The position numbers were made by a program, and so were the translations under genes. From the NCBI RefSeq assembly GCF_947242115.1, contig NC_074720.1, positions 13,233,145 to 13,297,144 of the forward strand: 64,000 bases of DNA, read 5' to 3'. This stretch comes from Biomphalaria glabrata (taxonomy: Eukaryota > Mollusca > Gastropoda > Planorbidae). Under the pieces are notes generated by a model. The model did not search any database and was not told where the DNA came from. It saw only the letters and a program-made list of their open reading frames with translations. Shown in pieces: positions 47,801 through 58,705 of this stretch; within the stretch, counting starts at the first letter, position 1, and each line of letters begins with the position of its first letter.

Positions 47801-50800
47801 ATCACCCAGTAGAGTTGAGGGGCGATGTAGTCCAGCCAACCCTGGTGCAGCCAGTGTCGTGAATCTGCGTGTAGAGAGTCTACACTGGACAGACCTGTTG
47901 AAGATTGTTCAAGATTAGAACCACTTTTTTATGTAACACACTTTCTGAACTATCAGACATTTACATTTTATTTGCTCATGTTTATTTTTACTTGTAGACA
48001 CATATTAAAGCAAAGCGTGCTTGGTCAGAACCATGCGATTAACATGTAAACAAACGTAGCTAAGCTAATTAAAGTAGTTTGGAAGTACCTGGAATGGCTT
48101 GGTAGCTCTGCAGGACCGGCTGTAGGCTAACAAGGCCCTAAGTTATTTGAGATATATTGGACCCTTTGTTATCTAAATAAGGCAATTATTTCTAACCTTT
48201 TTCTTTACTACAATTTTTGGAGCTGGGGGTCCTAAGCTCTAGCTCATAATGCCTATGGGTAAATCCAGCACTTTTAAAGAGTTGAGGGAATGAATCTCGG
48301 ATGATTGGAATCTTTCCAAGTGGATGTCATGATCATTTTTGTATACTACTTACCTACGACACCAGCAGGATGTCCAGTCTTCCATATGCCAAATGGTGCA
48401 ATGCCGAACTTGACCCAAGGTTTGGCGTGATGAATGCTAAAGTTGATGTAACAGAAATAAAAGAAGACACAAGAAATAGCAGTGACAAACGTTACAGAAT
48501 CTTCAAAAGAAACAGAATAGTCAGAAATTACAGAAGTGTCAAAAGTTATAGAACTTTCAGAAGTTCCTGAAGTGTCTGAAGTAACAAAAATGTCAGAAGT
48601 AACAGAAGTGTCGAAATTCACGGAGGTGTCGAACATTTTTCATAAAGTGTCTAAAATTGTAAAAGTGTTAAAAGTTAATGAAGTTTTAAAATGTACAAAA
48701 CTTTTAAGAACTTACAGAACTGTCGAAGTTACAGAAGTTCTCTCTTAGTACAAAATAAAATCTGTAGAACGTATAAACTTATGATTTTTTTTTATCTGTC
48801 CTCTATTTGAAACCCTGTGTGTCTGTGTCGTGTGATCTGACTTTGTATCTTATAATTTGCAGAAAATAAAGTATACATTTCAACCAGTTTGTAAAAGTAA
48901 AGTTGTTAGCAAATAGTCAAATAGTAGGAACAAAATCTCTCAACTACTGCACTTACTTAGTAGACAGTCTGTGGATTAAAGTATTCACATTTTCACGCCT
49001 CCAGTCGTTGTGTGACAAGTTACCTCCTGCACTCTGGAGAAAAACATACAAATATTCGTAATTTATGTTTTTTATTATTAATTGTATTATGTTTAAATGT
49101 CTATTTTACTCTATTGATCGTATTCACATTGAATCCTTATAATTTCTCTTTGCTTTCTAAATCTATAGTTCAAAGACATTCTTCGGTGCTAAGCATCCAG
49201 TGCTTAATCCTCAGTACATGTATTCAGTTTTCAGTGCTTAGTAATCAGTGCTAATTAATCAGTGCTAAGACTGAAGTTTTACGTCTAGAGGGTTAGCTGG
49301 GTTAAACTGCGGTGCTAGCTTTGCAGAGCTACATCTTTAGTGCTAAGTCTTCATGCTAAAACTGCAGTATTAAGTGTTAAGCATTATGTGCTATGATAAA
49401 AGTGCTAATTGCGCAGTCTTCTGTATTATGAACGCAGTGCTAATTTTTAAGTGTCTTCTGTGCTGTCTCCTTTGCTCTGTCTGCAATGCTATCTCTGCAA
49501 AGCTATGTATTCTGTGCTAAATATGCAAGGCTGAGTCTGTAGTGCTACGTTTGAATGGCTAGGACTACACTGCCAAGTCTCCCTCTCACCTTGTAAGCAT
49601 TGAATGTGGCTGTATCTGGAAAACTTTCAGCCGTTGGGTACGGGTAGAAGTAGTCGTCCATGTGGACACCATCGACGTCATATCTGTTCACCACATCCAT
49701 CACCACAGCGTTCACGCGGTCCTGCAACGACACCGGAAGTAGAATATGAAGCACTACTAGTCAAAAAATGGAAAAGTGACGATTTTTTTTTCTAAAACAT
49801 TTAATTCGTAGGACGTAATCATCTTTTTTTAAGTAACGTCTGTATTTTATATTTTTATTTTATTTTGTATTTTATAAGATAAGATTCGGCTAGTTTTAAG
49901 TTTAGTTTAAAATTTCCTTATAAGAAGCGACTCAGTTTTTAGATTCTTCTTTGTCGAAATCTCTGGTCGCGTTTAAATAATTTCTCGGGTTAATAGTCTA
50001 GCGTCGCGGCTTGTAGGAATGGAAGCGGGCCTACATTTAATAAATTAATCTTTTTTGGTAATTTTAGCAATTTTTGTTATTAGCACACACAAAAGTGAAG
50101 GTAAAAATTATTACAATACGATGTAACAGATTTATTACGAAATTAAATAGAATAGAATTAATAGTACCAAGTGTTGAGTGTGACGACTTATTTGTCAAAG
50201 GGTATGTTTATTTCTGCGTTTTAAAGATATATCTTTGAGTAGAAATATTTTTTTTTTTTGCTTTAAAAATGTCATGTTTATTAAGCAATTTTTTTATTTA
50301 CTTATTTAATGAAGAGACTATTAACCACGCATTCATTGCGATCCAAGTGGATAAGGATAAAGTCTATGTATCAGTCTATGTGTCAGTCTATTTATTATTC
50401 AATCTATGTATGTGTCAGTCTATGTGTCAGTCTATTTATTATTAAATCTATGTATGTGTCAGTCTATGTGTCAGTCTATTTATTATTCAATCTATGTATG
50501 TGTCAGTTTATGTGTCAGTCTATTTATTATTAAATCTATGTATGTGTCAGTCTATGTGTCAGTCTATTTATTATTCAATCTATGTATGTGTCAGTCTATG
50601 TGTCAGTCTATTTATTATTAAATCTATGTATGTGTCAGTCTATGTGTCAGTCTATTTATTATTCAATCTATGTATGTGTCAGTCTATGTGTCAGTCTATT
50701 TATTATTAAATCTATGTATGTGTCAGTCTATGTGTCAGTCTATTTATTATTAAATCTATGTATGTGTCAGTCTATGTGTCAGTCTATTTATTATTCAATC

Positions 50801-52742
50801 TATGTATGTGTCAGTCTATGTGTCAGTCTATTTATTATTAAATCTATGTATGTGTCAGTCTATGTGTGTGTTGGTCCATGTGTGTTTCAGTCAATGTGTT
50901 TCAGTCAATGTGTTTCAGTCAATGTGTTTCAGTCAATGTGTTTCAGTCAATGTGTTTCAGTCAATGTGTTTCAGTCAATGCAATGTGTTTCAGTCAATGT
51001 GTTTCAGTCAATGTGTTTCAGTCAATGTGTTTCAGTCAATGTGTTTCAGTCAATGTGTTTCAGTCAATGTGTTAAACTGAGTTGGACCGAGACTCATCGT
51101 TATGAAAGCCTGAACACTGACCAGCAACATTTCTTACGTCACGACTGTGACTTGGCAACGAACTTTTGGTTGCGACGTCACAGATCAGTGACCATACCCT
51201 CTATGACGATTGGTCTCATTGGACTCCACCTGAACTTGTTTGCTTCCAGGATCCATCCATATGTAATTGCCGTACGGATGAGCGTGGGCGGATAGCTCCC
51301 TGGCCATATGATTGGGTGCCAGTCCTGTGGTGGTCGTGGAACCAGATCTTGCCCTGTAGACAAATATTTACATGAGATACGATCATTAGGATGTCATCGC
51401 AATTAAACAAAATGTTTGGCCATAAATAAAAAGTCTAGATTGGTTTCCTTAATTTTAATTTGGCAGTAAAGAATTATATATATAGTAGTTTATTTATTTC
51501 GGACATTACATGAATTCGGACATTCGCTGTTTTTTGTGGTCATTAAATAATTATTTTAATTTGTATTATAAAACTAGCGCGCTGTATAATGTGCTTGTCC
51601 ATTTTACAATGATTCTGATCCAATTTCCTTCCATTTAGCTGTCTTTTTATGTAAGAAAAACGAATTTCAAATTTGTTAGTCAGGTTGTTGTTTTTTCCTA
51701 TGTTACCCGGATGACTTTACCTCTTCCTAGAGTTAAGACTGTATTTTTTGATTGGCTAAGTCTATACTAATGAGCCTGGCAATATTTATTCTGTTTTTGG
51801 AGCTAATTTATTTGATTCATAAGCCAAGTTTTCTAATTCCATACCAAAAAAAATTAATACGGTGTCCGAATTAAATTACGATTTTCTTACCAAAATTTAT
51901 TTCAGACAGTCAGTTTTGGACATCAATAAAAATGATCTTATATTATATTTGTTCGTTTGTTGTTGTTTTTTTTAAATAGAGAATAAATGGGCAAATGTTT
52001 GGAGTGAGCTTGGTACATTGAATGAAGTTAAATGCTTATATCTAGACCTACTAGATAGATCTAGATTTATATAGAGAGAATATAGAGGATTCAGTTAGGC
52101 AAGAATGGCTATCGTAACCTGTAGGGGCCTACTATACTACAAAAGATCATCTGTATTAGAAATTTATTAAATTAATAAACAAAAAAAAACACAAACATTC
52201 AACACACATCTAATCATGCAAACCCCAAACATTCAACACACATAAAATAAACAAACATAAAATAAGTCTAAAAGTCGGTGCAGAAATCACTATTCCAGTG
52301 ACCTAATTTTGGTAGAATAAGTGTGTTCATATTTTATTTTTTTTGTGTTCGTATTTATGCATAGTTTGAAAACATCGTAATGATTTCATGTGAGGGGCTA
52401 TGCCTGGGGATCTTAAAATTTAGTTAATGTTAATATAGAATTAAAATCTGAGTTTATTGATGCCTAAATATAGAGACTGTCCGAAATAAATTATGGTGTC
52501 CGGAATCAAATAATGTGGGTCAAATGTGTCCGATTTAAATGAAAACACACAGCCTCTTTGACCTTAAATATAATAACAAATATAGGTTTGGGGAACAAAT
52601 ATAAGTAGTCATCCTTATTCTCCTTTAACTAAAGAAGATTTTGATACGTCATTTTCTTTTCTATGTCAAACCATTGTAAAATAATGCGCTGTCAAAGTCA
52701 AACTTTCAAATTTGGGCCTATAGGTGTCCGAATAGCATAAAC

Positions 52743-52806
<64 letters not shown>

Positions 52807-55800
52807 CTCTTCATGTCTCAACAGTTTGGACACCAAGAAGTAATGGAAAGATCACTCTTTTATTTCTTCAAATCGGACTAGAGTTACCCCACGTTACTTT
52901 AGCGTCGAAAAAAAGAGAGGGGGTGGGAGAATAAGTAGTATTCACCCGTCATAGCAGGACTTAACCATTATAGGGCTCTATGCGAAACGGATTTCGCGGG
53001 GCCAAGTTTAGGTAGGTATACGAATAATAAGTGAAAGAAAATAAAGAGTTTGTATTAGAAAATAAATTCGTCTATGCATTTTATTCATTCTTTACTAGGT
53101 ACAGAATTACTTTACGAGCCTAGCCTGTAGCAAAGTCATACAGTATATCATAAAATTTCTATTTCCTACATAGATCACGCTCAATAGCAAGAATTACCAA
53201 ATGTTGCAATCTATCTACGAAAATTGTTGAGGTCAACTAATTCTTTATTAGTCTGAGGAGCGAGAAGCTTCTTTCACCAGATTACACCATTTCGGGTATT
53301 GCATAATGTCGTTTTTTTTCGCGCGTAGTCTTGGCGTTTTCCATATTTAATGACACCCCAAACTGGCAATTTTTTTTTCTATATGTTTCAGGAGATTTGT
53401 ATGAGTTTTTAAAAAGATTTTCATAATTTCCGGAGATTAACATGACTTTTTCGTATATTTTCCAATTTCAGTAGATTTCCAGGAGCTCCTGGTAAATGAA
53501 GAGGACGCGGGAAATCTGTTATAAGTTTTAAAATGGTTTAATTTAATAATTTAAACCTGGAATTAGCGCTGGTCATATGAAAAGTGCGGGGCCCACTGCG
53601 GTCGTAAAGGTTGCAGTGGCCTAAGGCCGGCCCTGCAAAATAGCGGCGTATGCTACGCCGTGTGTCGATATTTTGAGACCAGTAAGCCGTAATACAGTAT
53701 TGTTATTGTATAAAATACATTGCATTCAGTGGCGTAGCTACGAATTTGCCATCATTTGGGAGCCAGAGGGCTTGACCTCTTTGGGGGCCCCTGCATTTTG
53801 CGTAATATTTCATATTAAATGTAAAACAAATTTTTTTTTAATTTTTTTTTTTTAAATTTCTGATATTTAATATGTATGACACTAAATTGTTATGGGTACC
53901 TTATAATCTGTCGTTTGAGAAGTCTTCAGGTCGATGTGCTTTTTATAAGTATTGCTACGGATGAGTTTAACATTATTTTATCTGCCATTGACCGCAATAT
54001 GTCACAAAAGTCTGCTATCATACTTAAAATCCAATCCTTCATTGAGCCAAAGGTCACAATTCAAAATGTTCTTTTAGTTTTCACTTTGGTAAAAGTGTGC
54101 TCTCTAACCATATACTTTAAAATGATTGTACTTTAGTGAATACATCAGGAATTAGTTATTATAATAACCAATAAACACCTAGAATCTAGTAATTTTTTGG
54201 GGGGAATGTGTTCTCAATGTTCCATAAGGCTAAGGACTCAGAAAGCGGAAGTAACTACTTCAAAAGTTTCTCTGGCCGCTGATAGTCAAAGTCAAAGTGA
54301 GCGTTTTGTATTGTATTAAACCTGATTCATAAATTTGATGAGCTCAGTTCTATGCCAAGCTTTCAACCGCTGGGTCAATAGCTGTTCACTATTGGTCAAG
54401 TGGCATGGCTCTTCTGTTATTTCTTTGGATAATGAAACCTATATGCCTCGGAGGGAAACTTACTAAATAGTTGCTATAGAAATATGCTTCAAATAACAAA
54501 GCTACAGTTTGGCTTATGTTGAAAAAAAACTGCCTTCAATAACTTGAGGCCTGTCTTCAATAACTTAAGACCAGTCTTCAATAAACTAAGACCTGTCTTA
54601 TATAGCTTTAAACCTGTCTTCAACAATTTAAGGTTGTTTTAAATAACCTTAGGAATATATTTCATAATGTTAGACCTGTTTTCAATACTATTATAACAGC
54701 CTTTATTAACTTAAGGCTTGTCTTCGATAACTTCAGACCAGTCTTCAATTACTATAGGGCTTTGTTTAATAACTTAAGGCCTGTTTTCAATAATGATATT
54801 ACTGTCTTCAATAACATTAAGCCTGTCATCAATAACTTTAAGTCTGTCTTAAATAATGTTAAACATATTCAATAAAACTTGACCTCTCTTCAAAAACATT
54901 ACGACAATCTTCAATAACTTTAGACTTCTCTTTGATAGCATTAGCTATATAACATTAGTAGCCTACTATATCATTAGGTCTATTGTAGTGACCTAGTTTA
55001 GTTAGAGAGTATGTTAGTTTTGGTAGATAAATATATTGTGTATTGTTTTGTTTTTTTAGCGACGGTAAAAGTAGTGACGTAATAAGACAGACGAATGACG
55101 TAGGAGAGACTAGGCGAAGATGAAGAACAATATGGCGACAGCTAAGAAGAAGATTGATTAGTATTAGAGACAGATAAGCAACGACGGATCAGTAGACGAG
55201 ACATCTCAAGTGTTAATAATTGCATCATTTACAGAAGTAGAAAGTCTTGTTATCTTATTAATTGTAATGTTCTTTGGTTAATGTAGAGTAGTTGATGAAA
55301 TAGTAGTGGATTTACATAACACACAAGATACTGTCCAGAACACTATAACATTAGGTCTATAAACATTAGGTCTATATTCAATAACCTTTGGAGACTGTTC
55401 AAAGACAAAGTCCTATAGTAAATAACGTTAGATATATATTGATGTGTGTAATAAATGTATAAAAGGTCGACCTGTATGGGTTAAACCATGCGTGGACCTC
55501 AATGTTTCTCTTGTGAGCCTCAATGACAAGAAAGTGCAGAGGGTCCCAGGCAGGAGTCGGGTGTGTGCCCTGATGTCCAGTCAAGTACTGGCTCCATGGT
55601 TCGATGGACGAATTGTACATCGCCTCTCCATTAGATCGAACCTGTACATTGTAAAGTAGTGAGAGTCCATTAACACAATGAACATACATTCAATGGTCAA
55701 TTCATTGCATTCCAATACCTACACACACACACATTTGAGCTTTTTGAAGTGCAATGTAAAGTAGTTAACAACAGAGGTACTTCGCTGGAATGGACATCCT

Positions 55801-57297
55801 CCACCACCCCCCAGCACCTCCACAAACAGTTATGTAGATTAAAAAGATGTTTTAATTTGTATTTATTTATGTGTATATTTTTTTTCTTTCTCTGAAACAT
55901 TTTCTCTTATTTTTGCCTGGTTCTAAAAGTGTATCTATTGCATCATCTATACAAATAATGTTATGTTAGATCAACGTACTTAAGAAAGATAAAGTAGATT
56001 GTTCATTCACTTTGAAACTTATGTGGTTGATACGCGTATCAACGAAGAAAAAACGTACTCAATTTTGTTCGTATAAACTAAACAGAGAAATCTAAAACCA
56101 AAGGAATTCATTAAACCTGAAAGAATACAGCGTTGATGGTCTCGGAGGCCAGAGCATCAAGTAATGCTGTGAGGTCATCTTTATTCTGACTTGTTGTCTT
56201 TGAGCTGGACTTTGGCCAGTCGATGTTGCTGACTGTGGCGATCCAGGCACCTCGCAGTTCATGTTTGGTGCGGCCCGCACTGCAGGCTAGCAAAAAGATG
56301 GACAAACACTGCACTCTAAAAATATTTTAGACACTTTTCTTATATGGGAACTGAAAAAGTTTTTGATTATAACTGAGAAGTATTCAAGATACGGAACCGA
56401 ACTAATTGTGCTTGGGATAGAGGAGAAAGTGTTTGAAAATAAGAGCGGAGAAAGAGAAGTGTGTGGAAATAAGAGCGGAAAATTAGAATGGGAAGAGGAG
56501 ACAATGAGAAAGAGAACAAGGAAAAGAGAGAGGGGGCGAGGGAGAGTGAGAAAGAGATTGCTTTTTAATTATTTGAATATAAAAACAACAATAGCAATGG
56601 CTTCGTTTTAAAACAGTTTTAAAACTTCACTACGTCTAGACTTTGAAACGTTGTTTGTTGAAAACAGTTTTAAAAATTCACTACGTCTAGACTTTGAAAC
56701 GTTGTTTGTTGATTTGTTACAAAGGTTATATCAAGTCACTCTGTCTGAATGTCTGTCAGCATTTCTGGTACAATTTTTGAAACTTTGCACAACTATTCAT
56801 TGTTCCTAACAAAACATGAATAATTGGGAAAAAAAGTAAACAATTATTAATTAAAAGGTGGAAATTAATTAAATTTATTTGGCAGCAAAAGGAAAATACT
56901 TCTTACACTATTGAGATATATTGTTTTAAATGTGGGGTTCTTCCCATTTTAAAGATACGCTTTTTTTATTTTTATTTTTAAAGTATTTTTTAAAATATAT
57001 TTAGCTTGTTTTCATGTTCAGTCTTTCAGTTTGTCATATTGTTCAAAATAATTTCCGTGACGGGATTTTTTTTTTCATTTAACCGTATTATTACAATTTG
57101 ACACATTACAAAATTTATAACACGAGCTCGATCTGTTTATTACTTCAAATTTATTTAAAGAAATGCATTTAGCACTAAGATACGGATGATTTACAGATCC
57201 CTTGTTTTGTACACATGAGAATGTGACCTAAAGACTTACCTGACTCAGCAGTGGTTACCAAGGTAAACAAAACGCCACAACATATGCTTAAAATCAT
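44499..57297 (-). CDS. GHL10 (DUF187) secreted glycosyl-hydrolase-like protein, copy 3 (10 exons)
   Basis: Exons in gene order: 57297-57240, 56286-56117, 55641-55472, 51353-51230, 49721-49590, 49033-48957, 48436-48354, 47894-47702, 46389-46263, 44828-44499. All junctions are GT-AG. The total is 1464 bp, 487 codons plus stop, with phases identical to copy 1. A 19-residue signal peptide is followed by the full GHL10 motif set, including RGAWIATVSNIDWP, HAWFNPYR, IWMDPG, YDVDGVHMDDYFYPYP, NDWRRENV, WVKFGIAPFGIW and DYIAPQLYW, then the C-terminal beta-sandwich. The DD pair is intact. Introns share little visible sequence with copies 1 and 2, so it is the older branch. Most introns contain their own private minisatellite. 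Confidence 0.93.
44829..46262 (-). other. Intron 9 of GHL10 copy 3
   Basis: About three quarters is the 32-bp array. The rest is AT-rich and unremarkable. Confidence 0.8.
45102..46164 (+). repeat. Satellite D: 32-bp tandem array
   Basis: About 33 copies of CACAATCAACCATGCCTAAA plus CTGGCCTAAAGT, with recurrent variants (ATGTCT, GGTCT, GGCCAAGAG, GTCGC). Variant blocks recur in the same order, suggesting multi-unit duplications. Confidence 0.96.
46263..46389 (-). CDS. GHL10 copy 3 exon 9
   Basis: 127 bp, with VENNWNVNEILHQVQ and DVWGVIHYSAKHVEHNVH. Acceptor TTGACCAG; donor TCCAC|GTGAGT. Confidence 0.92.
46390..47701 (-). other. Intron 8 of GHL10 copy 3
   Basis: Holds the 26-bp array. Elsewhere it is AT-rich, with no gene. 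Confidence 0.75.
46648..47259 (+). repeat. Satellite E: 26-bp tandem array
   Basis: About 24-25 copies of CAGCACTTTATTACCTAATT plus TATGAA, with a shorter form lacking TT and a GACACTTT variant. Confidence 0.95.
47702..47894 (-). CDS. GHL10 copy 3 exon 8
   Basis: 193 bp, with GWLDYIAPQLYWVIDGPQ and DWWSDPAQNPTHKHVYAG. Acceptor TCAACAG; donor TACAG|GTATAT. Confidence 0.92.
47895..48353 (-). other. Intron 7 of GHL10 copy 3
   Basis: AT-rich, nothing recognised. Confidence 0.6.
48354..48436 (-). CDS. GHL10 copy 3 exon 7
   Basis: 83 bp, with KPWVKFGIAPFGIWKTG. Acceptor ACTTTAG; donor CGTAG|GTAAGT. Confidence 0.92.
48437..48956 (-). other. Intron 6 of GHL10 copy 3, with degenerate repeat
   Basis: 48500-48735 is a degenerate 15-24 bp repeat of AGAAGTGTC and AGAAGTAACAG-like units. 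Both strands give open frames that reflect the repeat only. Confidence 0.8.
48957..49033 (-). CDS. GHL10 copy 3 exon 6
   Basis: 77 bp, with HNDWRRENVNTLIHRL. Acceptor TTCTCCAG; donor ACTAA|GTAAGT. Confidence 0.92.
49034..49589 (-). other. Intron 5 of GHL10 copy 3, with degenerate repeat
   Basis: 49190-49560 is a loose repeat built on CAGTGCTAA/GTGCTAAG. Copies 1 and 2 have only about 120-130 bp here. Confidence 0.8.
49590..49721 (-). CDS. GHL10 copy 3 exon 5 (active-site strand)
   Basis: 132 bp, with YDVDGVHMDDYFYPYP and both aspartates present. Acceptor CGTTGCAG; donor ACAAG|GTGAGA. Confidence 0.93.
50362..50884 (+). repeat. 44-bp tandem array arranged as 88-bp dimers
   Basis: About 12 units of TCTATGTATGTGTCAGTCTA, TGTGTCAGTCTATTTATTAT. 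Alternate units differ by C/A (ATTCAAT or ATTAAAT), giving an 88-bp second-order period that breaks near 50745. Confidence 0.95.
50885..51072 (+). repeat. 14-bp tandem array TCAATGTGTTTCAG
   Basis: About 13 units with one short insertion (TCAATGCAATG). It abuts the 44-bp array and, being built from the same TGTGT(C/T)(T)CAGTC words, looks derived from it. Confidence 0.95.
51230..51353 (-). CDS. GHL10 copy 3 exon 4
   Basis: 124 bp, with LAPNHMARELSAHAHPYG and NYIWMDPGSKQVQ. Acceptor GTCTACAG; donor TTCAG|GTGGAG. Confidence 0.9.
51481..52749. mobile_element. Non-autonomous DNA element with inverted ends
   Basis: Left end TATAGTAGTTTATTTATTTC then GGACAT. The right-end reverse complement is TATAGTAGTTTATGCTATTC then GGACAC. 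Words like TGTCCGAATTAAAT recur near both ends. It sits in a TA-rich place, so the exact target duplication (possibly TA) cannot be fixed. No transposase seen. Confidence 0.7.
52744..52802 (+). repeat. TA microsatellite
   Basis: About 29 TA units between two mobile elements. Confidence 0.97.
52803..53669 (-). mobile_element. Composite repeat with nested hAT relic, second copy
   Basis: Same order as 25381-26384: AATTCTCTTCATGTCTCAAC start, a hAT relic at about 52955-53636 with the terminal CAGGGCCGGCCTTAGGCC on the minus strand, and a shared tail. It lacks the internal 150-bp duplication of the other copy. Confidence 0.8.
53728..53820 (+). mobile_element. hAT-like fragment starting CAGTGGCGTAGC
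   Basis: CAGTGGCGTAGCTACGAATT, with GGGGGCCCCTGCATTTTGCG inside. Related to 15108-15275. Confidence 0.5.
54525..55000 (+). repeat. Degenerate 22-bp tandem repeat
   Basis: Units like GTCTTCAATAACTTAAGGCC, strongly diverged. Single units reappear at 55345-55400 on the other side of the segment below. Confidence 0.85.
54985..55352 (+). mobile_element. Possible small solo LTR fossil
   Basis: A non-repetitive block splits the 22-bp repeat. It begins TGTAGTGACC and ends CACTATAACA, with matching ATTAGGTCTAT words outside. Because the host repeat itself contains those words, the target duplication is not proven. Confidence 0.3.
55472..55641 (-). CDS. GHL10 copy 3 exon 3
   Basis: 170 bp, with EPWSQYLTGHQG, DPLHFLVIEAHKR and EVHAWFNPYR. 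Acceptor TGTACAG; donor TACAG|GTCGAC. Confidence 0.93.
55642..56116 (-). other. Intron 2 of GHL10 copy 3
   Basis: AT-rich, with a short CA tract near 55722. No gene. Confidence 0.6.
56117..56286 (-). CDS. GHL10 copy 3 exon 2
   Basis: 170 bp, with RGAWIATVSNIDWPKS and NAVFFQ. Acceptor TTTGCTAG; donor TTCAG|GTTTAA. Confidence 0.93.
56287..57239 (-). other. Intron 1 of GHL10 copy 3
   Basis: Purine-rich tract at 56440-56550 and a roughly 66-bp direct duplication with CACTACGTCTAGACTTTGAA (starts near 56624 and 56679). The frame at 56363-56611 reflects the purine bias. No gene. Confidence 0.65.
57240..57297 (-). CDS. GHL10 copy 3 exon 1 (signal peptide)
   Basis: 58 bp from ATG at 57297, encoding MILSICCGVLFTLVTTAES. 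Donor TCAG|GTAAGT, same phase as the other copies. Confidence 0.87.
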
Positions 57298-58121
57298 GTT
57301 GAGTAACTCCCGCCGAACGTGTGACAACACAGCACATCTGAAGTTGTGATTATGCTTTAACTCCCTTTAGCCTTATCAAATTACTGTAAACACCTCATTT
57401 CGCGCGTCCATTCAAAATACGGTTACATAAACAATTTGCTAAATTTAAAGCGTATTTCTGCCAACATTTTATAATTATACATCTTTATAAATATCTGGCT
57501 AATGAGGTCAAGTGCAAGTCGCTGGCACAGTTGATTGAATCGAGACATCGAGCTATTTAATTTTAAAAAAAGGGATTACATTTTTTAGAGTCACCTTATT
57601 TAACTCAAATGTCATGAATCTCATTTTCTTGACTCAAATATTACTTTGAATTTTAAACCATACAAAAAAGAAATCTTAATATAAGCTATCCAGCATGAAG
57701 AGAGGATAAAATAGTATGAATTTGTCATTTACAAAGTAAAAAAAAAAGCTTAAATTGTTTGTGTATTTTAAAAATAGTTGTGAGATGGGGACATACAACA
57801 AGAGAGATAAATTATCAAAAATATCTTATATGTATTTGAAATTAGTTTAAATTTCTTACATAAATTGGGTCGTTCGCCACCACTCCTTCTCCCTGAATCC
57901 GCCAGTTCCCCATTGTTTCCCGCCAAATGCAAGCTCACTAATTGTTTGCCTACTTCCAAGTTTCCAGAACGAACAGATCGCGCTATCAACATTGAGCATT
58001 CGTTATTTGTAACAGAAGACCTACCCAAAACTTTTCTCCGTGCCTTTTTTTTTTCAAACATCAACTGATAGTTGGCATCAATTTATATGAGGTGCTTTGC
58101 AGCACTAACTCTTTGACTTAA
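57298..58121. other. Upstream region of copy 3
   Basis: AT-rich, no TATA box or gene clearly seen. A minus-strand acceptor-like AACTTCAG about 50 bp above the ATG could end a leader intron. Confidence 0.5.
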
Positions 58122-58513
58122 GTCATTATTGGCAGTGTCACAAAGTCATCTTGGTAGTGTCACAAAGTAATCTTGGTATTGTCACAAGGTCATTTTTTAG
58201 TGTCACAAAGTCATCTTGGCAGTGTCACAAAGTTATCTTGGTAGTGTCATAAAGTCATCATTTTAGTGTCACAAAGTCATCTTGGCAGTGTCACAAACTC
58301 ATCTTGGCAGTGTCACAAGGTCATCTTAAAAATGTCACAAAGTTATCTTGGCAGTGTTACAAAGTCATCTTGGCAGTGTCAAAAAGTCATCGTTTTAGTG
58401 TCACAAAGTCATCTTTTTTAGTGTCGCAAAGTCATCTTTTTAGTGTCGCAAAGTCATCTTGGCAGTGTCACAAAGTCATCTTGGCAGTGTCACAAAGTCA
58501 TCTTAGCAGTGTC
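58122..58513 (+). repeat. 22-bp tandem array, AGTGTCACAAAGTCATCTTGGC
   Basis: About 17 variable units, with TTTTAG and GGTAGTG variants. Its forward open frame is a repeat artefact. Confidence 0.93.
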
Positions 58514-58523
58514 CAAAATTAAA

Positions 58524-58705
58524 ATGTGTGGCTGAGTGGAAATAAGCCGCTAGCCCAAAGGGGCTCAAGTTCAATTCCTGACTTGATATGATTTGTATTT
58601 GCCGAGCGCCTAAAGGCAGCACGGAAACCTTCTCTAAGATATGCTGAGTATTCCATAGCATAAATGATGCGCTGTACAGAAACAGATATATAAAAAGGTC
58701 TTCAA
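58524..58705 (+). mobile_element. SINE (type II), tRNA-derived
   Basis: tRNA-like head GTGTGGCTGAGTGGAAATAA with B-box-like AGTTCAATTCC, then GGCAGCACGGAAACCTTCTC and CATAAATGATGCGCTGTACA. Confidence 0.8.

Larger units (their letters stand above)
49722..51229 (-). other. Intron 4 of GHL10 copy 3
   Basis: AT-rich sequence to 50360, then two adjoining tandem arrays, then about 150 bp to exon 4. No gene recognised. Confidence 0.75.
51354..55471 (-). other. Intron 3 of GHL10 copy 3
   Basis: A 4.1-kb intron (0.2 kb in copy 2). It holds a TIR element, a TA tract, a composite repeat, hAT and LTR-like fragments and a degenerate 22-bp repeat. 53820-54520 has no recognised feature. Confidence 0.75.

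Noticed and set aside
50582-51295. 237-codon open frame, one of the longest in the window
   Set aside because: It runs through two minisatellites and then antisense to GHL10 copy 3 exon 4. It has no recognisable domain.
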